From contig NZ_KB904351.1 of assembly GCF_000380045.1 (NCBI RefSeq), positions 62,001 through 126,000 of the forward strand: a DNA stretch of 64,000 nucleotides, in the 5' to 3' direction. This document shows, piece after piece, positions 49,268 to 62,395 of the stretch. The stretch's first letter is position 1. Every line of letters starts with the position of its first letter. The notes beneath the pieces were generated by a model that made no database searches, had not been told where the DNA came from, and saw only the letters and a list, made by a program, of their open reading frames with translations. This stretch comes from Streptococcus marimammalium DSM 18627 (GTDB lineage Bacteria > Bacillota > Bacilli > Lactobacillales > Streptococcaceae). The translations under genes and the position numbers were made by a program.

Positions 49268-50290
49268 ATGATTGATAATAAATGGCATGATTTAAAGAAA
49301 ACAGAACTCCATTGTCACTTAGATGGTTCCTTGTCTTTAGAGGTGATAAGACAGTTGGCTATGAAAGCAAATATTGCTATCCCAACGGAAGATGAAGCCT
49401 TAAGAAAATTAGTAACAGTAGCAGAAGATTCTGATAATCTTATGGATTATTTAAAAACGTTTGATTTTATTAGACCGTTATTACAAACAAAAGCTGCACT
49501 TTCTCTTGCAGCGTATGATGTCGTGAAACAAGCTGCAAAAGAAAATGTTATCTACATTGAAGTTCGATTTGCACCAGAATTGTCTATGGATGAAAATCTC
49601 TCTGCTCTTGATACTGTTGAAGCTGTTCTTGATGGTTTAAATAAAGCTATGAAAGAGTTTGATATTATAGCACGTTTATTGGTTTGTGGTTTGAAACAAA
49701 GTCAAAAAGAAGTCACACAAGGCATTTTTAAAGAGGTAATTAAACTATCAGGAAATGGTCTAGTTGGTTTTGATTTTGCAGGTAATGAAGCTGATTTTCC
49801 AACATCTGAGTTAAAGGATATTATTAAAAATACGCAAGATTTGGGACTTCCTCTAACCTTTCATGCTGGAGAATGTCATTGTCCCAACAATATTAACTAT
49901 GGTATACAACTTGGTATCAAAAGATTTGGTCATGTCACAGCCTTGTATCAAAAGCCTGAGTTAATCGAAGAATTTAAAGCATCAAATGCTACGGCAGAAA
50001 TGTGTTTAACTAGTAATTTACAAACAAAGGCTGCTAGAAGTATTGCAGACTTTCCATATCAATTATTTTATGAAGCCGGTCTTAAAATAACGATTAATAC
50101 TGACAATCGAACAGTTTCTAATACTAATTTAACAAAAGAGTATGCTTTGTATCATCAGTATTTCAATACATCTATTTCTGACTTTTATCGCTTCAATCAA
50201 AATGCAATTTTAGCTAGTTTTACAACAGCTAAAGAGAAAAAAGTTCTTTTAAAACGTTTAAAAGAAAGTTATCATCCATATCTCTTATAA
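49268..50290 (+). CDS. add: Adenosine deaminase
   Basis: A 340-residue metal-dependent TIM-barrel deaminase that turns adenosine into inosine. Metal ligands are in [10 protein letters not shown] at the N-terminus, HAGE in the middle and NTDN near the C-terminus. The usual GHG motif reads RFGHVTAL. Length and spacing are normal for Add. Confidence 0.92.
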   Translation: MIDNKWHDLKKTELHCHLDGSLSLEVIRQLAMKANIAIPTEDEALRKLVTVAEDSDNLMDYLKTFDFIRPLLQTKAALSLAAYDVVKQAAKENVIYIEVRFAPELSMDENLSALDTVEAVLDGLNKAMKEFDIIARLLVCGLKQSQKEVTQGIFKEVIKLSGNGLVGFDFAGNEADFPTSELKDIIKNTQDLGLPLTFHAGECHCPNNINYGIQLGIKRFGHVTALYQKPELIEEFKASNATAEMCLTSNLQTKAARSIADFPYQLFYEAGLKITINTDNRTVSNTNLTKEYALYHQYFNTSISDFYRFNQNAILASFTTAKEKKVLLKRLKESYHPYLL

Positions 50291-50316
50291 TCTAATTGTT
50301 TTCAAGTAATTATTTA

Positions 50317-50325
50317 TGATATAAT
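50317..50325 (+). promoter_or_regulatory. Extended -10 promoter of the flavodoxin gene
   Basis: TGATATAAT, 26 bp before the start codon. Confidence 0.55.
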
Positions 50326-50351
50326 AAAACCAATATAATGAGGAGGAGACT

Positions 50352-50798
50352 ATGGCTTTTGCACAAATTGTTTATGCTAGTATGACTGGTAATACTGAGG
50401 AAATTGCTGATATCGTTGCAAAAAAATTAGAGGAACTAGGACATACCGTCGATATTAATGAGTGTACAATGGTTGATGCTAGTGAGTTTGAAGATGGTGA
50501 TATTGTTATTATTGCTACCTATACTTATGGTGAGGGTGAGTTGCCTGATGAAATACTTGATTTTTATGATGATTTGAAAGAATTGGATCTTTCTGGGAAA
50601 GTTTATGGTGTGGTCGGTTCTGGAGATACCTTTTATGATAATTTCTGCCAATCAGTTGATGATTTTGAAGATGCTTTTGCAATGACAGGAGCAACTAAAG
50701 GAGCTGATAGTGTTAAAGTCGACTTGGCTGCAGAGGATGAAGATATTGAACGTTTAGAGGCTTTTGCTGAAGAACTTTCTAATAGATTTAATCACTAA
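50352..50798 (+). CDS. Flavodoxin, short chain
   Basis: A 148-residue acidic electron carrier that binds FMN. The phosphate loop is SMTGNTEEIA (about 10-19), the 50s loop is TYGEGELPD and the 90s loop is GSGDTFYDNFC. AGGAGG precedes the ATG. In streptococci flavodoxin feeds isoprenoid or other reductive enzymes. Confidence 0.94.
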   Translation: MAFAQIVYASMTGNTEEIADIVAKKLEELGHTVDINECTMVDASEFEDGDIVIIATYTYGEGELPDEILDFYDDLKELDLSGKVYGVVGSGDTFYDNFCQSVDDFEDAFAMTGATKGADSVKVDLAAEDEDIERLEAFAEELSNRFNH

Positions 50799-50921
50799 AA
50801 GGAAAAAAGTTATTTTAAAAAAAGATACCAGTTACCTTCATTTTATATTTAGTCAAAATATAGAAATTATCTAAAGGGATTATAATGACTAACAATTTGG
50901 CTAAATAAAAAAACTAATTAG

Positions 50922-50948
50922 AGGCTAGACGCTTTTTCTAGCCTTTTT
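50922..50948 (+). terminator. Terminator of the flavodoxin gene
   Basis: AGGCTAG / CTAGCCT with a 9-base loop and T run. Confidence 0.85.
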
Positions 50949-50987
50949 AGCATGGTTTATCAATGAACTAACAGAATTTCACTTAGC

Positions 50988-51016
50988 TTGTCAAGTCTGT
51001 TATAATCCTATATAAT
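50988..51016 (+). promoter_or_regulatory. Promoter of the chorismate mutase gene
   Basis: TTGTCA (50988-50993), 17-bp spacer, TATAAT (51011-51016). Confidence 0.8.
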
Positions 51017-51043
51017 GAAAGAAACTTTAGAGTAGGAGTTAGT

Positions 51044-51319
51044 ATGTCATTAGAAAAAACTCGTCAGGCTATCGATCTTGTTGATCAAGCACTTATTGGT
51101 CTTTTAGAAGAGAGAATGGCACTAGTTAGTCAAGTTGTTACTTATAAAAAAGCTTTTAAAATGGCAATTTTAGATCAACAAAGAGAAGAAGATATTTTAG
51201 AAAAAGTTGCTCAACAAATTAAAAATGATTCATATCAAGAAGCAATTGTAGCTTCTTTTAAAGACATCATGTTTCACTCAAAAAAATTTCAAGAAGAAAG
51301 ACTAAAAAATGACTTTTGA
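51044..51319 (+). CDS. Chorismate mutase (AroQ class)
   Basis: A 91-residue all-helical enzyme that makes prephenate from chorismate for Phe and Tyr. It has the arginine and lysine pattern of AroQ: LEKTRQAIDLVDQALI, EERMALVSQVVTYKK, and DQQREEDIL. It stands apart from the other aromatic genes and overlaps the ClC gene by 11 bp. Confidence 0.9.
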   Translation: MSLEKTRQAIDLVDQALIGLLEERMALVSQVVTYKKAFKMAILDQQREEDILEKVAQQIKNDSYQEAIVASFKDIMFHSKKFQEERLKNDF

Positions 51320-52514
51320 TAGCAAGAACATCATAACATTTATTAAAAAACAATTCTTGTTTATTATTATGGGTGTAATAATAGGTCTAGTAACAGGAGC
51401 ATTTGATATGATTTTTGGTCGTATTCTCCTTTTAATTGGTGATGTACGAGCAAAGCACCCTTTGTTTTTAATCCCTCTCTTGCCTTTTGCTGGCCTTTTT
51501 ATAATATTTTTATATCAATATTATGGTGGAAAAGCTAGTGGTGGTATGGGTTTAGTTTTTCGTGTTGGTCACGGTCAAGACAAGACAATTCCTAAGAGGT
51601 TAATTCCCTTAGTTATAATAACGACATGGATGACTCATTTGTTTGGTGGTAGTGCTGGTCGTGAAGGGGTTGCTGTCCAAATTGGTGCCACCATTTCAAA
51701 TTTTTTCAGTAAAACATTTGAAAAAGATAATCGTAGTCTATTTTTAATTACTGGTATGGCTGCAGGATTTGCTGGTCTTTTTCAAACACCTCTTGCAGCA
51801 ACCTTATTTGCTATTGAGGTATTATTTGTTGGTCGTATTAGATTGTCAGCTTTGACTCCTGTTTTAGTAGCTTCTTATACTGCGAGTCAAACCTCACATT
51901 TTCTAGGGTTAGAGCATTTTGAAGTACCGATTGATATTTCTTTAACAATCACTCCAATTATATTTGTGAAATTAGCATTATTAGGATTTTTATTTGGTTT
52001 GGTTGGTAATTTTTTTGCTTTTGGGTTAAAGAAATTGAAGAATTGGTTAATTGATAAGTTTCCAAATGCTTATCTACGTGTTGCTCTTATAGGTTTTATT
52101 TTAGCACTTACTTTTCTTTTATTAGATATGGGGCGTTATTCAGGACTTGGAACAAATCTGATTGAAGCGAGTTTTAATGGTAATACCATTTTCAGTTATG
52201 ATTGGCTCTTAAAATTAGTACTTACTATTCTTACGTTAGCGATTGGCTTTCAAGGTGGGGAGGTAACACCTCTATTTGCAATTGGTTCAAGTTTGGGTGT
52301 CTTTTTGGCTCCAATTTTTGGGTTTCCTATTCCTTTAGCTGCAGCTCTTGGCTATGCTAGCGTGTTTGGAAGTGCAACAAGCACCTTTTTAGCTCCTATT
52401 TTAATTGGGGCAGAGATTTTTGGTATGGAGAATTTACCTTATTTCTTTATTGTTATGGTTTTTGCCTTGAGTTTTGGTCAAAAAAATAGTATCTATGGAG
52501 AACAAAAATATTAA
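51309..52514 (+). CDS. ClC-family chloride channel/antiporter
   Basis: A 401-residue membrane protein with 10 or more helices. Selectivity motifs: GGSAGREGVAVQIG, with the gating Glu of GREG, and GGEVTPLFAIGSSLG. Typical GREGP reads GREGV here. It may be a chloride or fluoride transporter; fluoride (CLC-F) members normally have GREGT or a Met, so chloride/proton exchange is likelier. It is translationally coupled to chorismate mutase. Confidence 0.88.
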   Translation: MTFDSKNIITFIKKQFLFIIMGVIIGLVTGAFDMIFGRILLLIGDVRAKHPLFLIPLLPFAGLFIIFLYQYYGGKASGGMGLVFRVGHGQDKTIPKRLIPLVIITTWMTHLFGGSAGREGVAVQIGATISNFFSKTFEKDNRSLFLITGMAAGFAGLFQTPLAATLFAIEVLFVGRIRLSALTPVLVASYTASQTSHFLGLEHFEVPIDISLTITPIIFVKLALLGFLFGLVGNFFAFGLKKLKNWLIDKFPNAYLRVALIGFILALTFLLLDMGRYSGLGTNLIEASFNGNTIFSYDWLLKLVLTILTLAIGFQGGEVTPLFAIGSSLGVFLAPIFGFPIPLAAALGYASVFGSATSTFLAPILIGAEIFGMENLPYFFIVMVFALSFGQKNSIYGEQKY

Positions 52515-52534
52515 GTAGTAAGCTGAAATTTATC

Positions 52535-52563
52535 TTTACAATATTAGAATAATCTGATAGAAT
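52535..52563 (+). promoter_or_regulatory. Promoter of rplS
   Basis: TTTACA (52535-52540), 17-bp spacer, TAGAAT (52558-52563). Confidence 0.75.
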
Positions 52564-52569
52564 AGACTA

Positions 52570-52642
52570 CGTGTGTAATGGACACATAATAAACGGCTAA
52601 TCCGCTAAGATAATGCTCTTAAGATTAGTAAGATAAGGAGAA
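52570..52642 (+). ncRNA. Possible L19 leader
   Basis: The leader folds into short hairpins: TGTGT / ACACA (52572-52586) and CGG / CCG (52594-52604), followed by the AGGAG site. Bacilli have a known L19 leader before rplS that is thought to give feedback control. The match is by position and appearance only. Confidence 0.45.
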
Positions 52643-52648
52643 AATAAA

Positions 52649-52996
52649 ATGAATCCATTAATTCAAAGTTTGACTGAAGGTCAACTTCGTACTGATATCC
52701 CATCGTTTCGTCCTGGTGACACTGTTCGTGTTCATGCGAAAGTTGTCGAAGGAACTCGTGAACGTATTCAGATCTTTGAGGGTGTTGTTATCTCTCGTAA
52801 AGGTCAAGGCATTTCAGAAATGTATACTGTTCGTAAATTATCAAGTGGTATTGGTGTAGAACGTACTTTCCCACTTCACACACCTCGTGTTGATAAAATC
52901 GAAGTTGTTCGTTATGGTAAAGTTCGTCGTGCGAAATTATACTACTTACGTGCTTTGCAAGGTAAAGCTGCACGTATCAAAGAAATTCGTCGTTAA
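52649..52996 (+). CDS. rplS: 50S ribosomal protein L19
   Basis: A 115-residue ribosomal protein at the 30S-50S interface. [20 protein letters not shown] and the basic end [17 protein letters not shown] are diagnostic. AAGGAG precedes the ATG. tRNA-Arg follows after a terminator. Confidence 0.97.
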   Translation: MNPLIQSLTEGQLRTDIPSFRPGDTVRVHAKVVEGTRERIQIFEGVVISRKGQGISEMYTVRKLSSGIGVERTFPLHTPRVDKIEVVRYGKVRRAKLYYLRALQGKAARIKEIRR

Positions 52997-53007
52997 GATG
53001 AGTTAAC

Positions 53008-53035
53008 AAATCTGCTCATTTGGGCAGATTTTTTT
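53008..53035 (+). terminator. Terminator of rplS
   Basis: AAATCTGC / GCAGATTT with an 8-base loop and T run, ending 5 bp before the tRNA. Confidence 0.93.
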
Positions 53036-53039
53036 ATCA

Positions 53040-53111
53040 GTTCCCTTAGTTAAATGGATATAACAACTTCCTCCTAAGAAGTCGTTGTAGGTTCGATTCC
53101 TACAGGGGACA
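53040..53111 (+). tRNA. tRNA-Arg (anticodon CCU)
   Basis: A 72-base cloverleaf. The acceptor GTTCCCT pairs with AGGGGAC (one G-U), the anticodon stem ACTTC / GAAGT encloses the loop CTCCTAA with anticodon CCT, and the T loop is GGTTCGATTCC. The CCA end is not encoded. It reads AGG, a rare codon. It is a lone tRNA with no integrase nearby. Confidence 0.95.
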
Positions 53112-53238
53112 TTTTGTATTAACTCTATAAACTTTAATATAAGGTTTTCATTTGTTAATAAGCAAAAAATATATTATTTTAAAAGGAAAAATGGCAATTT
53201 TTAAAAATAATAAAATGATGATAAGTTGAGAGGTTGGC

Positions 53239-54453
53239 ATGGAAAAATTAAAAAAAATTATTGACGATAGAATTGATTATTTATTGATTTTACCAGTCTT
53301 TATTTTATTAGTTATTGGTTTATTAGCTGTTTATATAGCTATTAACCATGATTATCCTGAAAATTTATCAACTGTTTTGACACAACAAGTTTTATGGATT
53401 ATATTAGGATTTGTTCTAAGTTTTATTGTTATGTTATTTAGTACAGAGTTTTTGTGGAAAATAACTCCCTTTCTCTACCTATTTGGCATTATTTTAATGG
53501 TATTGCCCTTATTTTTTTATAGTCCCCAATTAGTTGCTCTAACAGGAGCTAAAAACTGGATTACTATAGGTAATACAACGCTATTTCAACCCTCAGAGTT
53601 TATGAAAATTTCCTATATTTTGATGTTATCACAAGCAACTGTTAAATTACAGCAAGAAGTGGTTGACCACAATTTTAAGGATGATTTAAAGTTACTTTTA
53701 GTATATGGTTTATTAACGTTTCCTGTTTTGTTCTTACTGACTTTGCAAAAGGATTTAGGGACAGCTTTAGTATTTATGGCTATCTTGTCGGGACTTATTT
53801 TATTATCTGGTATTTCCTGGCAATTAATTGTTTTTGCGACAACATTAATTATAACCGGTGGAGTAGTTTTTTTAGCCATATTTCTTTCTCCAACAGGTAA
53901 GTCCTTTCTTTTTAAATTAGGAATGGATACATATCAAATTAACCGTATCTCGGCTTGGCTTAATCCTTTTGATTTTGCTGATTCTATTGCTTATCAACAA
54001 ACTCAAGGAATGATTTCTATTGGAAGTGGTGGTTTTACTGGTAAAGGAATAAATGTTGTGGACCTAGTAGTTCCAGTTAGAGAAAGTGATATGATTTTTA
54101 CAGTTATCGCCGAAAATTTTGGTTTTATCGGTTCAAGTATTCTTTTAGTACTCTATTTATTTTTAATCTATCGGATGATTCGAGTCACTTTTGAAACCAA
54201 TAATCTATTTTATACATATATCTCAACAGGGTTTATCATGATGATTTTATTTCATGTTTTTGAAAATATTGGTGCAGCTATTGGTGTTTTGCCTCTCACA
54301 GGTATCCCTTTACCCTTTATATCTCAAGGAGGAAGCTCTTTAATTTCCAACTTATTAGGGGTTGGTCTAATTTTATCTATGTCTTATCAAAATCAAAAAT
54401 TCAAAGAGACCTTCGTTGAAAACCAAGAGTTAATTGATATTGAAAAGTTCTAG
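53239..54453 (+). CDS. rodA: SEDS-family glycosyltransferase RodA
   Basis: A 404-residue polytopic protein of the FtsW/RodA/SpoVE family that polymerises lipid II. Motifs: GAKNWITIGN, FQPSEFMK, KDLGTAL, and TGIPLPFISQGGSS. The place next to gyrB is that of rodA in streptococci, so RodA is preferred to FtsW. It would work with PBP2b in peripheral wall growth. Confidence 0.88.
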   Translation: MEKLKKIIDDRIDYLLILPVFILLVIGLLAVYIAINHDYPENLSTVLTQQVLWIILGFVLSFIVMLFSTEFLWKITPFLYLFGIILMVLPLFFYSPQLVALTGAKNWITIGNTTLFQPSEFMKISYILMLSQATVKLQQEVVDHNFKDDLKLLLVYGLLTFPVLFLLTLQKDLGTALVFMAILSGLILLSGISWQLIVFATTLIITGGVVFLAIFLSPTGKSFLFKLGMDTYQINRISAWLNPFDFADSIAYQQTQGMISIGSGGFTGKGINVVDLVVPVRESDMIFTVIAENFGFIGSSILLVLYLFLIYRMIRVTFETNNLFYTYISTGFIMMILFHVFENIGAAIGVLPLTGIPLPFISQGGSSLISNLLGVGLILSMSYQNQKFKETFVENQELIDIEKF

Positions 54454-54502
54454 TAATAGAGCTTTTTTTCCTATTCAAAATAGTGTAAAAACCATAAAAA
54501 TA

Positions 54503-54511
54503 TGTTATAAT
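54503..54511 (+). promoter_or_regulatory. Extended -10 promoter upstream of gyrB
   Basis: TGTTATAAT; a second TATAAT lies at 54532-54537. Either could start the gyrB transcript, leaving a leader of at least 130 bases. Confidence 0.55.
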
Positions 54512-54645
54512 AAATATCGTATATAATGAGTTTGTTATACACTCTATTCAATTGATTAATAGTTGACAATAACAATGGATTTATAGTAAATCAGTTATTA
54601 AAAGAAGTAAGAATTTTTTGTTCTATTAGCGATTAATAAAATTAA

Positions 54646-56616
<1,971 letters not shown>

Positions 56617-56620
56617 GTTT

Positions 56621-56649
56621 TTGTAAACTGTATAGAAGTGTGGTATAAT
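56621..56649 (+). promoter_or_regulatory. Promoter of ezrA
   Basis: TTGTAA (56621-56626), 17-bp spacer ending TGTGG, TATAAT (56644-56649). Confidence 0.75.
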
Positions 56650-56699
56650 CGTAATGTTATAGACCATATTAGTAAAAATGATAAGTTAAGGAGATTAAG

Positions 56700-58424
56700 A
56701 TGACCAGTGGAATCGTCTTATTAATAGTAGGAATAGTTTTATTAGTTATCATTACTTATCTTATAGCTACAATTATAAGAAAACGTAATGATGACTTGAT
56801 TGTAAAGTTAGAAGAACGAAAACAAGAACTTTTTGATTTGCCTGTTAATGATGAAATTGAAGAAGTTAAAAATCTTCATCTCATTGGCCAAAGTCAAACT
56901 GCTTTTCGTGAATGGAATCAAAAATGGGTTGATTTGTCACTCAATTCTTTCAGTGATATTGAAAATCATATTTTTGAAGCAGAAAATCTAAATGCAACCT
57001 TTAATTTCTTTAAAGCAAAAAATGAAATCAACAGTATCGAAAGCCAACTAAATTTAGTGGAAGAAGATATAAAAGGTATCAGAGAGGCACTTGAAGTTCT
57101 TAAGGAACAAGAAGGAAAAAATAGTTCACGTGTGACACATGCTCTTGATATGTATGAATCTCTTCAAAATGATATTGCTGAAAATGCTGATAATTATGGT
57201 CCGACCATGACGGAAATTGGTAAGCAGTTAAAAAATATCCAAGGTGAATTTTCACAATTTGTGACTTTGAATTCCTCTGGCGACCCAATTGAAGCTGCTA
57301 ATATTTTAGAACTTGCTGAGGAGCATACCATTGCTCTTTCTCAAATTACTGAAAAAATTCCTGCCATTGTCGTGAAACTTGAAGATGATTTTCCAGATCA
57401 ACTAGATGATTTAGAAACTGGTTATGGACGACTTTTGGAAGAGGATTATCAATTTATTGAGGATGATATTGAAGTACGTTTCCAGGAAATTAGAGAAGCT
57501 ATTGCTAAAACAGTAGAAGATTTAACATTATTAGATTTAGATAAAGCAGAAGATGCCAATAAAGATATCCAAGAAAGTATTGATTCTTTATATGCTTTGT
57601 TTGAAAAAGAAATTGCGGCCTTCAAAAAGGTCAATAAAGAAAAAACTGTTATTCCAAAATTTATTGACCATAATAATGAAAATAATCAAAAATTAATTAA
57701 TGAATATCAACGTTTGTCTCATCGTTATCTTTTAGATGAAAAGCATATTGAAAAATTACAAACATTTAAAGAGCAGCTAGCAACTTTAAAATCAGAAACA
57801 ACTACTGTTATTGAAGCTATTGAAGATAGAAAAAAACCTTTTTCAGTTTTAAAAGATTCTCTTATGAAAACTTATGAACATTTATCAGAAATTGAGAAAG
57901 AACAATTTGCTATTTTAGAAACATTTAAAGATATTGAAGCACTTGAAGAGACATCACGTCAAACACTTGACAATTATATCAACAAACTTCATATTATTAA
58001 ACGTTATATGGAAAAGAAAAATTTACCTGGTATTCCACAACATTTCTTAAGTACTTTCTTTACCACAAGCTCTCAGTTAGAAGCTTTAAGAGATGAACTT
58101 AGTCGTGGAAGAGTAGATATTAATATTGTTTTAAAACTAACTGACGCTGCAACAGGAGCTCTAGCAACTCTTGAAGAGACAACTTATCAGGTCATTGAAA
58201 ATGCTACCTTAACAGAGCAACTATTACAGTATTCAAATCGTTATCGTAGTTTTGAAGCTTCTGTTCAAGAAAGTTTTGAAAGAGCTTTGGAATTGTTTGA
58301 AGTTCATTTTGATTATCAAGCTTCATTTGAAGAAATTTCTTATACACTTGAAACAGTTGAGCCAGGCGTCACTGAACGTTTTGTTAGTTCTTATGAAAAA
58401 ACAAGAGAAAAAGTTGGCTTTTAA
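56700..58424 (+). CDS. ezrA: Septation ring formation regulator EzrA
   Basis: A 574-residue protein with one N-terminal membrane helix (about 4-26) and a long cytoplasmic, spectrin-like coiled-coil body to the C-terminus. EzrA binds FtsZ and controls ring assembly; it is essential in pneumococcus. The gyrB-ezrA-serB order is typical. AAGGAG precedes the ATG. Confidence 0.95.
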   Translation: MTSGIVLLIVGIVLLVIITYLIATIIRKRNDDLIVKLEERKQELFDLPVNDEIEEVKNLHLIGQSQTAFREWNQKWVDLSLNSFSDIENHIFEAENLNATFNFFKAKNEINSIESQLNLVEEDIKGIREALEVLKEQEGKNSSRVTHALDMYESLQNDIAENADNYGPTMTEIGKQLKNIQGEFSQFVTLNSSGDPIEAANILELAEEHTIALSQITEKIPAIVVKLEDDFPDQLDDLETGYGRLLEEDYQFIEDDIEVRFQEIREAIAKTVEDLTLLDLDKAEDANKDIQESIDSLYALFEKEIAAFKKVNKEKTVIPKFIDHNNENNQKLINEYQRLSHRYLLDEKHIEKLQTFKEQLATLKSETTTVIEAIEDRKKPFSVLKDSLMKTYEHLSEIEKEQFAILETFKDIEALEETSRQTLDNYINKLHIIKRYMEKKNLPGIPQHFLSTFFTTSSQLEALRDELSRGRVDINIVLKLTDAATGALATLEETTYQVIENATLTEQLLQYSNRYRSFEASVQESFERALELFEVHFDYQASFEEISYTLETVEPGVTERFVSSYEKTREKVGF

Positions 58425-58438
58425 AAATAGTCATAACT

Positions 58439-58497
58439 AAAAGCACTTAGCCTTAATTTCCCTATTGAATAGGAATATCTAAGGCAAGGTGCTTTTT
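58439..58497 (+). terminator. Terminator of ezrA
   Basis: AAAAGCAC / GTGCTTTT outer stem, GCCTTA / TAAGGC middle stem and CCTAT / ATAGG top, then T run. Confidence 0.9.
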
Positions 58498-58524
58498 ACA
58501 AATTAGCAAGAGAATGGAGAAAAG

Positions 58525-59169
58525 ATGTCAGAGATAAAAGGTCTATTAATTATGGATGTAGATTCAACTCTTATTCAAGAAGAGGTGATTGATCAATTAG
58601 GAAAAGCTATTGGTAAAGGCGAGCAAATTGCTAGTATTACAGATAAAGCAATGAGAGGTGAGTTGGATTTTAGACAATCTTTGGAAAATCGTGTTTCTCT
58701 TTTAGAAGGCTTACCAGATAGTATTTTTGAAGACGTTTTAATTAACTTACACTTTACGAAAGGTGCTGAAAAATTAGTTTCTGAACTCCATAAGCGTTCT
58801 TATAAGGTTGGTCTTGTTTCAGGAGGTTTTCACGAAATAGTTGATAAACTTGCTGAAAAATTAAATATTGATTATGTTAAAGCCAATCGTTTAGAAGTGA
58901 AGAATGGTATTTTGACTGGAAGAGTGTCTGGAGACATTGTCACTAAAGAAATAAAAAAAGAAAAATTAGAAGAGTGGGCAAGTGAAAATCAGCTTGAGTT
59001 ATCAAAAACGATAGCAGTAGGTGATGGAGCCAATGATCTATTAATGTTAAAAAGAGCAGGCCTTGGAATTGCTTTTTGTGCTAAACCAATCGTAAGAGAG
59101 CAAGTTGATTATCAAATTAATGAGCCAGATCTTTATAAAGTAATTTCATTGATTGATAATTATTTATAA
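58525..59169 (+). CDS. serB: Phosphoserine phosphatase
   Basis: A 214-residue HAD hydrolase for the last step of serine synthesis. Motif I is MDVDSTLIQEE, motif II SGGF, and motif IV GDGANDLLML. It has no N-terminal ACT domain. Together with serC and serA at 12-15 kb it completes the pathway. Confidence 0.94.
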   Translation: MSEIKGLLIMDVDSTLIQEEVIDQLGKAIGKGEQIASITDKAMRGELDFRQSLENRVSLLEGLPDSIFEDVLINLHFTKGAEKLVSELHKRSYKVGLVSGGFHEIVDKLAEKLNIDYVKANRLEVKNGILTGRVSGDIVTKEIKKEKLEEWASENQLELSKTIAVGDGANDLLMLKRAGLGIAFCAKPIVREQVDYQINEPDLYKVISLIDNYL

Positions 59170-59176
59170 ATAATAA

Positions 59177-59214
59177 AGAGGTTAGGATAGACACCTAGCT
59201 TCTATATTTTTTTA
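59177..59214 (+). terminator. Terminator of serB
   Basis: AGAGGTTAGG pairs with CCTAGCTTCT along ten positions (two G-U), then a T-rich tail. The 190 bases after it before the next start hold nothing clear. Confidence 0.7.
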
Positions 59215-59402
59215 TTCTTATCATGTTTACGAAATTCTAATAAATAATTAAACCTAATTTAATAATCATGTGTCAGGTCTTACCGCTATTTTTCATTTTT
59301 TAAATAAAGTTCATTTTTAATATATAAATATCTTCTTCTTATTGCTATTTTATTATTTTTTTTTTAAACTAGAAGGTACTAATAACTAAAAAGGAGTCAA
59401 TT

Positions 59403-60185
59403 TTGATTATCTTAATTTATATCCTAATTGTTTTATTTGCTACTTCTGTTGGTGCTACTACTGGACTTGGTGGTGGTATTATTATTAAACCTTTATTTGA
59501 CTTAGTTGGTTTTCATAGTGTAGATGAAATTGGCTTTTTCTCTTCAGTTGCTGTTTTTTCAATGTGTGTGATTTCTCTTTATAAACAACTTCGAAGAAAA
59601 ATAGAATTTAATAATAATATTGTTTATTCACTTTCTTTTGGATCAGTGTTTGGTGGGTTTTTAGGTGAATATGCTTTCCAATTTATTTTTAATATTTGGA
59701 ATAATCAGCAAGTTAAAGCAGTTCAAGGAAGTATTTTATTGCTTACACTTTTATTAATTTTTTACTATACTCTTTCAAAAGAAAAGGTGAAAAATCTTCA
59801 AGTCAAAAATACCATAGCGAGCATTTTGATTGGCTTTTTTCTTGGTATGATTTCAGTCTTTTTAGGTATTGGTGGTGGACCGTTAAATGTTTCAGTTCTC
59901 ATGTTTTGTTTTTCATTTACCATTAAAGAAGCTTCTTTTTATTCTTTAGCGACAATCTTTTTTTCACAATTATCTAAATTAGGAATTTCTGTTCTTGGTG
60001 GTAGTTTTATCATTTACGATTTAAAAATTATTCCTTTTTTAATTATTACAGCAATAATTGGTGGATTGATTGGTACACGCCTTAATCAATCTTTATCTAT
60101 TAAAAGAATAGAGAAACTTTATTTTTTACTAATTCTTTTTCTTATTTTGTTATCAACTTATAATGTTGTTATTAATTTAATATAA
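59403..60185 (+). CDS. TauE/SafE (DUF81) family membrane transporter
   Basis: A 260-residue protein with about eight membrane helices and the two repeated Gly motifs of the family, GLGGGIIIKP (about 22) and FLGIGGGPLNV (about 155). Members export sulfite, sulfoacetate or other anions; the substrate is unknown. The start is TTG at 59403, with AAGGAG at good distance and no suitable ATG. Confidence 0.85.
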   Translation: MIILIYILIVLFATSVGATTGLGGGIIIKPLFDLVGFHSVDEIGFFSSVAVFSMCVISLYKQLRRKIEFNNNIVYSLSFGSVFGGFLGEYAFQFIFNIWNNQQVKAVQGSILLLTLLLIFYYTLSKEKVKNLQVKNTIASILIGFFLGMISVFLGIGGGPLNVSVLMFCFSFTIKEASFYSLATIFFSQLSKLGISVLGGSFIIYDLKIIPFLIITAIIGGLIGTRLNQSLSIKRIEKLYFLLILFLILLSTYNVVINLI

Positions 60186-60187
60186 TT

Positions 60188-60227
60188 AAAAACCTCTCTT
60201 AACAATTAGTGTCTGGAGAGGTCTTTT
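60188..60227. terminator. Bidirectional terminator between the TauE-like and YueI-like genes
   Basis: ACCTCTC / GAGAGGT with a 17-base loop, flanked by A and T runs; it overlaps the stop of the minus-strand gene. Confidence 0.8.
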
Positions 60228-60684
60228 ATTTTTTAAATAATCGTTTAAAAAGTGATTTTTTTTGTGGACGATTTGTTTCTTTTTTGTCAGAGAGAAGTTT
60301 GGGAAAAACATCAAAAATATCAGTTTTATCAAGATATTCAGGTGATTGCGTATGAATAACGACCCCAAATGGAGAATTTGATGATTTTTCATCAATAATA
60401 GTAGCATTAATCCCATGTTCTTGAGCTATTTTTAAGTAGTGCATTTGGAGGCTAAGAGCAATTTGTGGAGATATTTTAACAAATAATTTCCTATCATATT
60501 GCTCAGTAAGATGTTCGAGAGCTTTTGGAAAGAATGTTTTAATTTTATCTTTTTCAGTCATTTCAATGAGAATAGTAAGGACGACTCGTTCAGAAAATGT
60601 TCCTAGATAATAACGCTGTTCATCAGGATTCAAGCGTTTTTCGCCAAAAGCTCCTTTTAATACTTTTTCGTGCAAATCTGTCAT
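60226..60684 (-). CDS. YueI-like (DUF1694) protein
   Basis: A 152-residue cytoplasmic protein. The start LHEKVLKGAFGEKRLNPDEQ, then the RYYLGTFSERV strand, is typical of the YueI family of Firmicutes; function unknown. The last 20 residues are very basic. GAGGTG precedes the ATG. It is convergent with the TauE-like gene. Confidence 0.82.
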   Translation of the reverse strand: MTDLHEKVLKGAFGEKRLNPDEQRYYLGTFSERVVLTILIEMTEKDKIKTFFPKALEHLTEQYDRKLFVKISPQIALSLQMHYLKIAQEHGINATIIDEKSSNSPFGVVIHTQSPEYLDKTDIFDVFPKLLSDKKETNRPQKKSLFKRLFKK

Positions 60685-60832
60685 AATTCACCTCTTTATT
60701 CTTTATTACTATTATACACTAATTTTTGATAAAAGTAGAAGAGAAGGCTGTCATAAAACATTAAAATAAAAAATATTGTATTTGTTTCTTCAAATTCTTA
60801 TTTCATTCAAACTTTTTTAAAAAGGTAAAATC

Positions 60833-60861
60833 TTGATTATGATATGACTTTGTGGTATTAT
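60833..60861 (+). promoter_or_regulatory. Promoter of eno
   Basis: TTGATT (60833-60838), 17-bp spacer ending TGTGG, TATTAT (60856-60861). Confidence 0.8.
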
Positions 60862-60887
60862 TAACATGTAAAAAATTAAACTCATAA

Positions 60888-62207
<1,320 letters not shown>

Positions 62208-62228
62208 GCCTTGATACAATAAGCTTTT

Positions 62229-62259
62229 AAGCCCCTAGTTTAACTAGAGGGCTTTTTTT
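62229..62259 (+). terminator. Terminator of eno
   Basis: AAGCCCCTAGTT with AACTAGAGGGCTT (one bulge), single-base loop spacing and seven T. Confidence 0.9.
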
Positions 62260-62342
62260 CAAAAGAGAGAGAAAATTTAACGGATGTGGAAAATTACCTT
62301 TTATTTGGTAGTTTTATTTATAAATTACAAATAATAACTATT

Positions 62343-62371
62343 TTGAAAGGGTTTTCATGTTATAATATAAT
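62343..62371 (+). promoter_or_regulatory. Promoter of ndk
   Basis: TTGAAA (62343-62348), 17-bp spacer, TATAAT (62366-62371). Another TATAAT-like box with TGT overlaps at 62361. Confidence 0.75.
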
Positions 62372-62395
62372 AAAAAAGGAATGTGAGGATAAATG

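Noticed and set aside
53112..53238. Possible attachment-site duplication after tRNA-Arg
   Set aside because: No repeat of the tRNA 3' end and no integrase gene in the window.
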